A stretch of 14,080 nucleotides of DNA. It comes from Flavobacteriales bacterium. Lineage in GTDB: Bacteria; Bacteroidota; Bacteroidia; Flavobacteriales_E; Vicingaceae. Below, piece after piece: positions 1 through 6,503 of the stretch. The stretch's first letter is position 1. The number at the start of each line of letters is the position of its first letter. Location of the stretch: NCBI GenBank assembly GCA_020635815.1, contig JACJZB010000015.1, positions 1-14,080 of the forward strand. Direction: 5' to 3'. A model generated the notes under the pieces. It did no database searches, was not told where the DNA came from, and worked only from the letters and a program-made list of their open reading frames with translations. The translations under genes were made by a program, and so were the position numbers.

Positions 1-858
1 ACAGTAGAGCAACTACTTGCTCAAAAATTTGATAAAATATTTTTTACAGGAAGTGCTGATAAAGGAAAATTACTACTACAAGCCGCAGCAAAACACTTGA
101 CACCAGTTACCCTAGAACTTGGTGGAAAAAACCCATTAATAATTGCTAAAGATTTTAATCCAAAATTAATTAAACGAATAGTTTGGGGTAAATTTTTGAA
201 TGCAGGACAAACTTGTTTAGCACCCGACTATGCTTTAGTCCATAAAGATACTGTTTATAGTTTCTTAGCTAGTTTAGATCAGTGCATAACCCAATTTTAT
301 GGAAATTATCCAGTTGAGAGTAATTCTTTAGCTAAAATCATTAATCAAAATCATTTTGAAAGACTAAAAAAAATAATTGATAATAATACTAACAAGTTAG
401 TTTTCGGAGGTTCATATAATGAAAGTGCTTTAAAGATAGCACCAACGGTTTTAAAATTTTATATAGATGAGTTTACTATTAATGATGAAATTTTCGGACC
501 AATTTTGCCTATAATTATTTATGAAAATGAAGAAGATATAAATAAGTTTGTTAATCAATATTCCAACCCTTTAGTTTATTATATTTTCTCTAATAATAAA
601 AGTCTAATTAATAAACTAAGTAGCGAAATAACATGTGGTGCTGTTAGTATAAATGAATGTTTAATGCATGGAGGAAATCCGAATTTACCTTTTGGTGGAG
701 TTGGCACAAGTGGGATGGGAAAATATCATGGTTATCATAGCTTATTATGTTTTTCTAATCAAAAAACAATTTTTAAAAAAAGTAGTTGGGGTAATATTTC
801 ATTTAAATTCCCTCCCTATAATGTAAATAAATTAAAATGGATTAAAAAGTTTATTTAA
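1..858 (+). CDS. Aldehyde dehydrogenase, class-3 type (5' partial)
   Basis: NAD(P)+-dependent oxidation of an aldehyde to a carboxylic acid. The reading frame is open from base 1, so the start lies outside the window; 285 residues of an expected 450-480 are present. The FFTGS segment at residues 14-18 belongs to the cofactor-binding fold. LELGGK (residues 38-43) carries the catalytic Glu39, and GQTCLAP carries the nucleophilic Cys72. A later EIFGPILP segment and the PFGGVGTSGMGKYHG segment are family hallmarks. The C-terminus (FPPYNVNKLKWIKKF) resembles the tail of class-3 fatty/aryl-aldehyde dehydrogenases rather than class 1/2 enzymes. It has an ATG-independent partial frame; an internal TTG at 97 is not the true start. 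It converges on the gene ending at 874 with only 15 bp between. Whether it belongs to the neighbouring pathway, for example by oxidising a fatty aldehyde, is inference. Family call is secure, substrate unknown. Confidence 0.95.
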   Translation, partial: TVEQLLAQKFDKIFFTGSADKGKLLLQAAAKHLTPVTLELGGKNPLIIAKDFNPKLIKRIVWGKFLNAGQTCLAPDYALVHKDTVYSFLASLDQCITQFYGNYPVESNSLAKIINQNHFERLKKIIDNNTNKLVFGGSYNESALKIAPTVLKFYIDEFTINDEIFGPILPIIIYENEEDINKFVNQYSNPLVYYIFSNNKSLINKLSSEITCGAVSINECLMHGGNPNLPFGGVGTSGMGKYHGYHSLLCFSNQKTIFKKSSWGNISFKFPPYNVNKLKWIKKFI

Positions 859-873
859 TAGAAAAACAATAAC

Positions 874-1710
874 TTAATTTTTAACTACAGCATAAAGTAA
901 ATAAGGTATGTTTAAAACAAATGTAATAAGAATAATTATTATGGGGGGAACATAAACAAACATGGTTAAGAAAATGCCCAAATGGAACAGAAGCAAAATT
1001 ATACCATATATTGTTGTTAATTTCTTACTAAAAATCATTACAAATGCAAAGAGTTCAATGAGTAAACTTATAACTAATATTAAAATTACGAAATTAGGAT
1101 TATTGCTTAATGTTTCATAAATAAAATTAGCATAACTTAGTATGTCAAACCCCCAATTAGCATGTTCTATTTGGATACTTTTTTTTGCTTGAGCAGCAAA
1201 TTCTTCATTCTTTAAAACCCAACTAAAGCCAGTGGTTTTTAACTTTTTAATAGCGGAAAGAACATATATGGCAGCTATGACCTGAATGGGGTATCTAAAT
1301 CTGTTTAACTCTAAAGTTGGCTTATTTTTGTTAAAATAAAAAAACAAATAAGCAAAAAACTGAACAATTAGAATAGCTGATAAAACTTCACTTCTATAAA
1401 AAATACCATTAGAGTTGCCTGCTGAAAAAATATACATAGAAATAAAACTCAAACCCAGTGTAGTTAAAAGCATCCATTTTTCTAGTATATAAAGAATGCT
1501 TAGAATTATTGCTGAAAAAATTATGCTAAATTTAATAAAATTATAAGCAAGTAAATTGCAGTTAAATAAATGACAAATCCCAATTTCTTGTTTCACAATT
1601 CTAAATTCGTAAACCACAAAAGATATAAGCAATAGCCATAATAAAATAAATGTAGTTTTAGCAAATTGCCACTCTAGTTTCGTGTATTTATTTTCTAAAA
1701 AATTAGTCAT
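874..1710 (-). CDS. HTTM / vitamin-K-carboxylase-like membrane protein, short form
   Basis: Integral membrane protein of 278 residues with about seven hydrophobic segments (roughly 20-35, 60-77, 80-96, 108-126, 142-155, 207-227, 233-272). Residues 153-164 (AIKKLKTTGFSW) resemble the KKLxxxW segment around the catalytic lysine of vitamin-K-dependent gamma-carboxylase, as I remember it. Glu219 and His243, 24 residues apart, match the same spacing (Glu387, His411) in the large protein encoded at 12320-14080, as do Lys156 and Trp164 (Lys335, Trp343 there). This places it in the HTTM-like superfamily. It is the last gene of the eight-gene operon, and its ATG overlaps the preceding stop codon by 8 nt (ATGACTAA). 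The reaction is unknown. The family includes quinol-dependent carboxylases and many uncharacterised bacterial members; carboxylation is not shown here. It lacks a clear counterpart of the histidine (His276) that precedes the lysine in the large paralogue. Confidence 0.65.
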   Translation of the reverse strand: MTNFLENKYTKLEWQFAKTTFILLWLLLISFVVYEFRIVKQEIGICHLFNCNLLAYNFIKFSIIFSAIILSILYILEKWMLLTTLGLSFISMYIFSAGNSNGIFYRSEVLSAILIVQFFAYLFFYFNKNKPTLELNRFRYPIQVIAAIYVLSAIKKLKTTGFSWVLKNEEFAAQAKKSIQIEHANWGFDILSYANFIYETLSNNPNFVILILVISLLIELFAFVMIFSKKLTTIYGIILLLFHLGIFLTMFVYVPPIIIILITFVLNIPYLLYAVVKN

Positions 1711-2404
1711 ACATCTTTGAAATTACAAGTGTTGTATCACAACGATAAGGGGGTGTATAACATTCAACAATATGAAAGTTTAGCATAGTAATACTTAGTT
1801 TAATAATAGTGTTTGTATCTACTGTGTTTTGCAAGATAAAATCACCTAGTTTATTAAGGGAACTAGGTTTCTTTTTAATTTTGTCAAAATTTGTATTTTC
1901 TATATCGCAATATGTTTTATAAATCTTATCTATAAATTGGCTATGGGTGTTAGTTAGTGTCATATTTGGAATATGATTACTATTTTGATCGGTAAAATAA
2001 TATATTTTTGCACCTTTAAAAATAGTGTCATACAGAGGGTATATAGAAAAAGGGTGTTCTTCGCCTATAATTAAAGAAAGTGAAACATACAAGAAAAAGA
2101 ATGAAAAGTTAAGTGTAAGATATTTCGTTAGTTTACTATGATAAATATGTTTTATTCCTTTAAACAAAAGCAATAGACTAGTAACAGCCAAGATTAAAAC
2201 GTATAGTATAGAAAAAACCTGCTTTAATAGCCACAATACAATTCCAAAATTAGCATACCATTCTTTAAACTCAGCTAAGGTCCCCAAGAACCACCAACTG
2301 TAAAAATATATAATGGGTAAGATGGCTAAACAAGTCAAAAACAATATTTTAATAGCCAACACCTTACTTAAAAAAAAATTTATATAGGAGAGTTTATTTT
2401 TCAC
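1703..2404 (-). CDS. Membrane protein with PFSxYPxY-type C-terminal domain
   Basis: Unrecognised as a named family. The frame opens with a TTG at 2410, but I prefer the GTG at 2404, which gives an 11-nt overlap with the upstream stop like several other junctions in this operon; the product is then 233 residues. There is no ATG start near the 5' end. Three hydrophobic segments lie at about residues 16-40, 53-81 and 97-114. They are followed by PFSIYPLY (residues 118-125) and a roughly 110-residue polar domain that is probably outside the membrane. The same arrangement of a last membrane helix, PFSVYPVY and a polar tail ends the HTTM protein at 12320-14080. This gene and the next one (ending at 874) together therefore resemble that fused protein cut in two. 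The role is probably as a partner subunit of the HTTM protein (inference). The C-terminal half contains Cys166, Cys215 and Cys222 in this numbering, which could form a disulfide. Confidence 0.6.
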   Translation of the reverse strand: MKNKLSYINFFLSKVLAIKILFLTCLAILPIIYFYSWWFLGTLAEFKEWYANFGIVLWLLKQVFSILYVLILAVTSLLLLFKGIKHIYHSKLTKYLTLNFSFFFLYVSLSLIIGEEHPFSIYPLYDTIFKGAKIYYFTDQNSNHIPNMTLTNTHSQFIDKIYKTYCDIENTNFDKIKKKPSSLNKLGDFILQNTVDTNTIIKLSITMLNFHIVECYTPPYRCDTTLVISKMYD

Positions 2405-2954
2405 TTTCAAAAATGGGGTTATAATTAAACACTAAATGTAAGGCTTTTCTAATTTTATGAGTACTCTTAAGATAGTCTATACTTGCTTCATAATGAAACT
2501 CTTTTCCAGAATCATCAACTACATTAGGTTGAAAAAAAACATAATTTCCTAAAGCTCTTTTGTTTGATTTTAGAACATTACCAAAAAAGTATTTAATACC
2601 AAGCTTATAATAGCAATAATCTAAAAAAGTAATCATAAATAGAGCTGCTTTTGAGCTTTCCATCATATTGTTATCAATTAAAAAAGTACCTGGCTCTCCT
2701 TTTTTTTGATTAAAATCGATGTTTTTAATCAAGACATATCCAATCAAGGTCTTCTTTTCATTTTCAAAAGCTAAATAGTATTTGTTGGTAGCTTTATCCA
2801 TGTCATTAAACCATTTTAATTGTTTTTCTTTAGTTATATACTTGTCTTTAGCCATGTATGGAGCTAATATAGCTGAATTTCTAAGGTTTCTTAGGTCTTC
2901 TAAATTTTCATTAGTAACTAAGTTATACGTAAAAAAGGAGGTGCTAAAGGACAT
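2394..2954 (-). CDS. GNAT-family N-acyltransferase (RimJ/RimL/PseH-like)
   Basis: Predicted soluble acyl-CoA- or acyl-ACP-dependent N-acyltransferase of 186 residues. An N-terminal helix with LRNLRN (21-26) and an APYM / EKQLKWFNDM segment (31-52) resemble the start of PseH- and RimJ-type GNATs. Strands YYLAFENE and LIGYVLIKNID (59-80) form the central sheet. The C-terminal NKRALGNYVFFQPNVV segment (131-146) corresponds to the family's N-x-R-A-x-x-x-Y-x-x-x-G-F region, although the final Gly-Phe is altered. The acetyl-CoA pyrophosphate loop is degenerate: the usual R/Q-x-x-G-x-G/A is replaced by NMMESSKAA (96-104). It may therefore use another donor, and the adjacent ACP gene makes acyl-ACP a reasonable guess. 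The ATG overlaps the ACP stop by 11 nt (ATGTCCTTTAG). Family is fairly sure, substrate unknown. Confidence 0.7.
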   Translation of the reverse strand: MSFSTSFFTYNLVTNENLEDLRNLRNSAILAPYMAKDKYITKEKQLKWFNDMDKATNKYYLAFENEKKTLIGYVLIKNIDFNQKKGEPGTFLIDNNMMESSKAALFMITFLDYCYYKLGIKYFFGNVLKSNKRALGNYVFFQPNVVDDSGKEFHYEASIDYLKSTHKIRKALHLVFNYNPIFESEK

Positions 2955-3177
2955 GTTTCTTTATTTCATTATGCAAGTCTTGAATTGTAGTACAAGATTT
3001 TATCTTATCATCGCTAAGGTCTACTCCATATTCATCTATAATCTTAGCTCTTATAAGTAAAATATTTAAAGAACTCCACCCAAATGTATCAAACAAATTA
3101 TCCGCTGCTTTGATGTTTGAATCATCAATTTGAGGAAACTCCTCAATAAGAGTTTTTATAAAGTTTTCAACCTTCAT
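2944..3177 (-). CDS. Acyl carrier protein
   Basis: Small acidic carrier protein of 77 residues when read from the second ATG (3177). An in-frame ATG three codons upstream (3186) is also possible; I chose 3177 because it gives the 11-nt overlap with the ligase stop seen at other junctions. The phosphopantetheine attachment region reads FGWSSLN, so Ser36 is the expected modified residue. The canonical Asp-Ser-Leu is Ser-Ser-Leu here. A helix-II like stretch ILLIRAKIIDEYGVDLSDD follows, as in other ACPs, and CTTIQDLHNEI matches the helix-IV region. It lies directly after the AMP ligase, so it very probably carries the acyl or amino-acyl group that the ligase activates. As a stand-alone carrier inside an operon with no ketosynthase in view, it points to tailoring of a tethered substrate rather than fatty-acid synthesis. 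Confidence 0.88.
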   Translation of the reverse strand: MKVENFIKTLIEEFPQIDDSNIKAADNLFDTFGWSSLNILLIRAKIIDEYGVDLSDDKIKSCTTIQDLHNEIKKHVL

Positions 3178-4888
3178 ACATTTCATTAATTAATTCAGAA
3201 AATTTATTCTCTAAATGTAATCTTTTTAATTTCATACTCGGTGTTAAATCTCCATTTTCAATAGTAAACTCGTTAAACAACAACTTAAATTTTACAATTT
3301 TCTCAGATTCTATAAAGCCTTCATTCATTGAACTCATAATTTGCTTATAAAAATTAAATAAAAACTCATTTACTTCTAACTTCCCCGCTTCATCTATTTG
3401 TAACTCATGGCTAAACTCATCTTTAAGCACATTGAGAGCAGGCACTAATAAAGCAACGATATATGGTTTGTTAAAACCAACTACTAAGCTTTGATGAATA
3501 TATTTTGAACTGTTTAGTTTTTTCTCAATAGAAGATGGTGAAATATATTTACCCGTTTGAATTTTAAATAACTCTTTAATTCTCCCATTGATTTTTAGGT
3601 ATTTATTATCAATCCATTCCCCACAATCACCTGTTTTGAAAAAACCAAATTCATCAAAAGATTCTTTTGTTAGTTCCGGCATTTTATAATACTCTTTAAA
3701 TAAATAAGGACTTCTGCAAAGAATTTGATTATCCTTATCTAAAACAATTTCTACGTCTTGAAACAAAGGTCCTGTTGTACCAAACTGAATTCCTTTTTGA
3801 TCATTATTTACAGATATAATATGACATTCTGATAAGCCGTAACCTTCATAAATGGGTATATTGATATTCCAAAAGAAATTCAAAACATTAATAGGAAGAG
3901 CAGAACCTCCAGCCATAATAAATCGCACCTTACCGCCCATAATTCCTCTTAGTTTTTTAAAAACTAAAATATCAGCAATTTTTTTTTGAATGAGGTTTTG
4001 GCTTAGGTCTGTTTCGGCTAAATATAATGCCCAAGCAATAATTCTCTTTTGAATACCAGAGAGGCTCTTTACCTTTTCATAAATGCCTAATCGCACTTTT
4101 TCTAATAACATGGGTGAACCTAAAAAAATAGTGGGCTTCACTTCCTGCATATTATCAATAATTTTCGGCATACTTTCGGTATAATATGTGGCTATTCTGT
4201 TGGCTTGGTAATAGTAATTCAATGATCGTTCAGAACTTACCGTTAATGGAGCAAAACTAAATGCTACATCTTTATTAGAGATAGTATAAACAGATTTTAG
4301 TGCTTTAAATGTGTTGCATATACTATCATGAGTTACCACTACGCCTTTACTTTTACCACTTGTTCCTGAAGTTAAATAAATAGATGCCACATCATCAGGT
4401 AAAATAGAATTTCTGACCTTAATAAGTTCAGATTCAATAAAATTATCCTTACCCTTGTTAATCAGTTCCTGGATAGAGCTTGTTTCAGTAATTTTATTGA
4501 ATGTATAAATTTCCTTGACTTTCGGTAAGTTTAATTTTTTAACTTGCTTATAAACTAATTTTGATTCTGCAAAAACGAATTCAGCATCTGTATATTCAAT
4601 AGAATGTTTAAAGTCTTCTGAGTTAAAATTTGGATACAAAGATACGTGAACGACTCCTATTTGAAGAAGTGCCATATCAAGTATGTTCCACTCTGGTCTA
4701 TTATAGCATATACTGGCTACCTTTGTTCCTTTTTCTATTCCTATACTTAAAAAAAAACTAGCTAAATATTCTGCTTTATTTGCATAGTCTATATAACTTA
4801 AGGTTTCCCATTTGCCTTTACGTTTATAGCCAAAAGCAATTGATTTGTCTGCAGGCTTATTGTATAATAAATCAAATACTCTTTTCAC
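3167..4888 (-). CDS. AMP-dependent acyl-CoA synthetase / acyl-ACP ligase
   Basis: ANL-superfamily adenylate-forming enzyme of 573 residues. It activates a carboxylic acid with ATP to an acyl-AMP and passes it to CoA or an ACP thiol. Motifs in order: P-loop TSGTSGKSKG (173-182), YEGYGLSE (347-354) for adenine binding and magnesium, FKTGD (417-421), hinge GRIKELFKIQTGKYISP (435-451), and a C-terminal LTPSMKLKR (549-557) in which Lys553 is the likely lysine of the adenylation half-reaction. The hinge and LTPxxKLKR are typical of long-chain acyl-CoA synthetases. All key residues seem intact. The start is GTG, overlapping the previous stop by one base (TAGTG). The ACP gene follows immediately, which favours direct loading of the ACP, but sequence alone cannot separate CoA ligase from acyl-ACP ligase. 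No signal peptide or membrane helix is evident. Confidence 0.93.
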   Translation of the reverse strand: MKRVFDLLYNKPADKSIAFGYKRKGKWETLSYIDYANKAEYLASFFLSIGIEKGTKVASICYNRPEWNILDMALLQIGVVHVSLYPNFNSEDFKHSIEYTDAEFVFAESKLVYKQVKKLNLPKVKEIYTFNKITETSSIQELINKGKDNFIESELIKVRNSILPDDVASIYLTSGTSGKSKGVVVTHDSICNTFKALKSVYTISNKDVAFSFAPLTVSSERSLNYYYQANRIATYYTESMPKIIDNMQEVKPTIFLGSPMLLEKVRLGIYEKVKSLSGIQKRIIAWALYLAETDLSQNLIQKKIADILVFKKLRGIMGGKVRFIMAGGSALPINVLNFFWNINIPIYEGYGLSECHIISVNNDQKGIQFGTTGPLFQDVEIVLDKDNQILCRSPYLFKEYYKMPELTKESFDEFGFFKTGDCGEWIDNKYLKINGRIKELFKIQTGKYISPSSIEKKLNSSKYIHQSLVVGFNKPYIVALLVPALNVLKDEFSHELQIDEAGKLEVNEFLFNFYKQIMSSMNEGFIESEKIVKFKLLFNEFTIENGDLTPSMKLKRLHLENKFSELINEMYEG

Positions 4889-5586
4889 TAGCTTTTTTCT
4901 TTTTGAATTTTCACCTTAGCTAATTCATTGAAAAAAGACCAAATAGCGTTATGCAATTCAATAGCGCCAGCAACAGCATGATTAAGCTGTTCTTGATTTA
5001 ATAAATTAGCTAAATCTATAGAATCTTTTACATGGTCTTCTTCTAGCTCGTCATGAGCTAATATCCATTCTAACTCGTCTTTATTTAGATTATGATTTTG
5101 AGAAGAGGCAATGCGTTTAAAATATTCAAAAATAGGTTGAACAATGATTTCATTTGCTATGGCTACGCCTAAACCTTCATATAGATTTTCAGTATTAAAT
5201 AATCGCCTGTAAATCTTATCAAGAGCTTGATAAGCATTTTCTAAAGTATTTGCATCTCGTTCTGTAAGAATGGCATGTGGTTTAACGGCATTGAGTAGTT
5301 TTACTATTAAATGAACATGTAACTTATCATAATCACCTGCACCAAGTTCATCATAAAGTTGAGGCACAAGTTTTGCTCTAATTTCTAAGTTATCAGACTG
5401 GTAGATTAATCGCGCAAGAAATTTTGTTATATCTAATTCACGACCATTTTCTAAGATTAAACTGATATATCCAATATGATTGTTTTGCTCATCTTGAAAA
5501 AAAGAATGTTTACTAATAGAATTTGATTCTAACAATTCAATAAGTTCTTTACCATTTATAATGTTTGTTTTATTTATATCTATCAT
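4888..5586 (-). CDS. Haem-oxygenase-like diiron oxidase/oxygenase (HDO)
   Basis: Predicted soluble all-helical protein of 232 residues in the TenA/PqqC/haem-oxygenase-like fold, the group called iron-containing redox enzymes. The YDELGAGDYDKLH segment gives Glu80 and His90 (E-x9-H). Glu146 lies in the middle helix and H-x3-E-x2-H is at 178-185 (His178, Glu182, His185). These six residues fit the metal-ligand set known for HDOs such as SznF, UndA and CADD-type enzymes, with spacings close to those I recall for SznF. One difference is Glu182 where most members have Asp. Known HDOs perform N-oxygenation, oxidative decarboxylation or C-C cleavage with two irons and O2. Placed next to a ligase and an ACP, this one probably oxidises a tethered acyl or amino-acyl group (inference). 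The ATG overlaps the UbiA stop by 4 nt (ATGA). It could instead be a PqqC-like non-metal member, but the complete ligand set argues against that. Confidence 0.8.
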   Translation of the reverse strand: MIDINKTNIINGKELIELLESNSISKHSFFQDEQNNHIGYISLILENGRELDITKFLARLIYQSDNLEIRAKLVPQLYDELGAGDYDKLHVHLIVKLLNAVKPHAILTERDANTLENAYQALDKIYRRLFNTENLYEGLGVAIANEIIVQPIFEYFKRIASSQNHNLNKDELEWILAHDELEEDHVKDSIDLANLLNQEQLNHAVAGAIELHNAIWSFFNELAKVKIQKEKS

Positions 5587-6503
5587 TTCATTAAAATTAA
5601 AATAACTATTAGGGTATATAATCTTGTTCCAATAAAAAGTATATCTGGAATATACTTTTTTAAATGTTGCCTTTTATCTTTATTAGAAACAAAAATAATG
5701 AAAATCTCATACAAACACCTAACAAGCATAGCTGGTAAAAAGGCAAACACATAAAGTTGAACATGCCAATTATTATTTAATATTAAAAAAGCACTACTTA
5801 AAATTGATAATAATCCAATGAATGCAGATAATTTGATAGTATTTTCTTCCCCAATTAACGAAGGCATTGATTTTAATTTAAACACACTTTCTTCTTTATA
5901 ATCAATTGAACTTTCTAATAAAAAAACACCATATTCTGAAAGTGCAATACAAAGGAATAATAGTACCCATAACAATAAGTCAGCCCTAGTAATAAATTGA
6001 GGTGACAGACTTAAACCAGAAAGCCAAAGACATGTATAACCAACCATCATCACTAAAAAATGCCCCCACCAATATACTTTTAGTCTCTTTTCTTTAGGCT
6101 TGTTACTGAAAAAATTATATGAATAAGCTATTGCAACAATACTAAAGAGTAAAATAAACAAAGATGTGTAAGAATAGCCTAAAATCACTAGTAAGGCTAA
6201 AGCAAGTATGAAAATAATGACTTCACTTATTATAACTATCTTAGATAACTTTCTATTTCTAGCTAATGCATTATAAAATGAAGGTTTCTTAACTTTATCT
6301 AATTCATAATCTGTTATTACATTTACATGAGTCATAAAAAATGAAGAAGATAGTATAGCAATACTGGCTAATAGTAGAATAGCAAAATTTGGAGTGGTAA
6401 TTAAAAAACAACCAGATAAAAAAATAAAAAGTAGTGGTAAGTTTTTAAAAAACCGAGCGGCATAAAATATTGGATATAAATTTTTAGCAAGTTTACTCAA
6501 CAT
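5583..6503 (-). CDS. UbiA-family prenyltransferase
   Basis: Integral membrane protein of 306 residues with eight or nine helices. I start it at the ATG at 6503 (11-nt overlap with the previous stop, ATGTTGAGTAA) rather than at a TTG nine bases upstream. The first Asp-rich motif is NVITDYELD (Asn61, Asp65, Asp69), matching N-D-x-x-D-x-x-x-D except that the second position is Val. It is followed by KKPSFYNAL, resembling the family's K-x-x-x-R-P-L loop. SYNFFSNKPKEKRLK (128-142) matches the Y-S-x-x-P-x-R-L-K segment. The second motif SSIDYKEES...MPSLIGEE (Asp201, Glu205) stands in the usual D-x-x-x-D position. UbiA proteins move an isoprenoid diphosphate onto an aromatic or other acceptor, and some act as cyclases. 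The acceptor is unknown; nearby genes do not include an obvious aromatic-precursor gene. Because both motifs are atypical, the family call is stronger than the activity call. Confidence 0.83.
   Translation of the reverse strand: MLSKLAKNLYPIFYAARFFKNLPLLFIFLSGCFLITTPNFAILLLASIAILSSSFFMTHVNVITDYELDKVKKPSFYNALARNRKLSKIVIISEVIIFILALALLVILGYSYTSLFILLFSIVAIAYSYNFFSNKPKEKRLKVYWWGHFLVMMVGYTCLWLSGLSLSPQFITRADLLLWVLLFLCIALSEYGVFLLESSIDYKEESVFKLKSMPSLIGEENTIKLSAFIGLLSILSSAFLILNNNWHVQLYVFAFLPAMLVRCLYEIFIIFVSNKDKRQHLKKYIPDILFIGTRLYTLIVILILMK
5634..5660 (-). repeat. 11-bp-arm hairpin inside the 3' end of the UbiA gene
   Basis: Perfect inverted repeat AAAAAGTATAT / ATATACTTTTT with a 5-nt loop, read across codons for KKYIPDILF near the end of the UbiA coding region and about 50 nt before the HDO start. 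On the minus-strand RNA the right arm ends in five U residues, so it could weakly pause or attenuate transcription. It has only one G-C pair per arm, so it may equally be a chance product of AT-rich coding sequence. Confidence 0.4.

Noticed and set aside
859..873. Possible terminator between the convergent aldehyde dehydrogenase and HTTM genes
   Set aside because: The 15-bp gap holds no inverted repeat or U-run; termination must rely on other signals.
874..1710. Reading the short membrane protein as a DoxX-type or generic permease
   Set aside because: The KKLxxxGFxW and E-x23-H spacing shared with the large HTTM protein fits the HTTM/gamma-carboxylase group better.
2782..3060. Open frame on the plus strand, including a 36-codon stretch from the ATG at 2953 preceded by an AAGGAGG-like site
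   Set aside because: It lies antisense to the GNAT and ACP genes, whose products have clear family features. The AAGGAGG string is the complement of GNAT codons, and Bacteroidota rarely use such sites.
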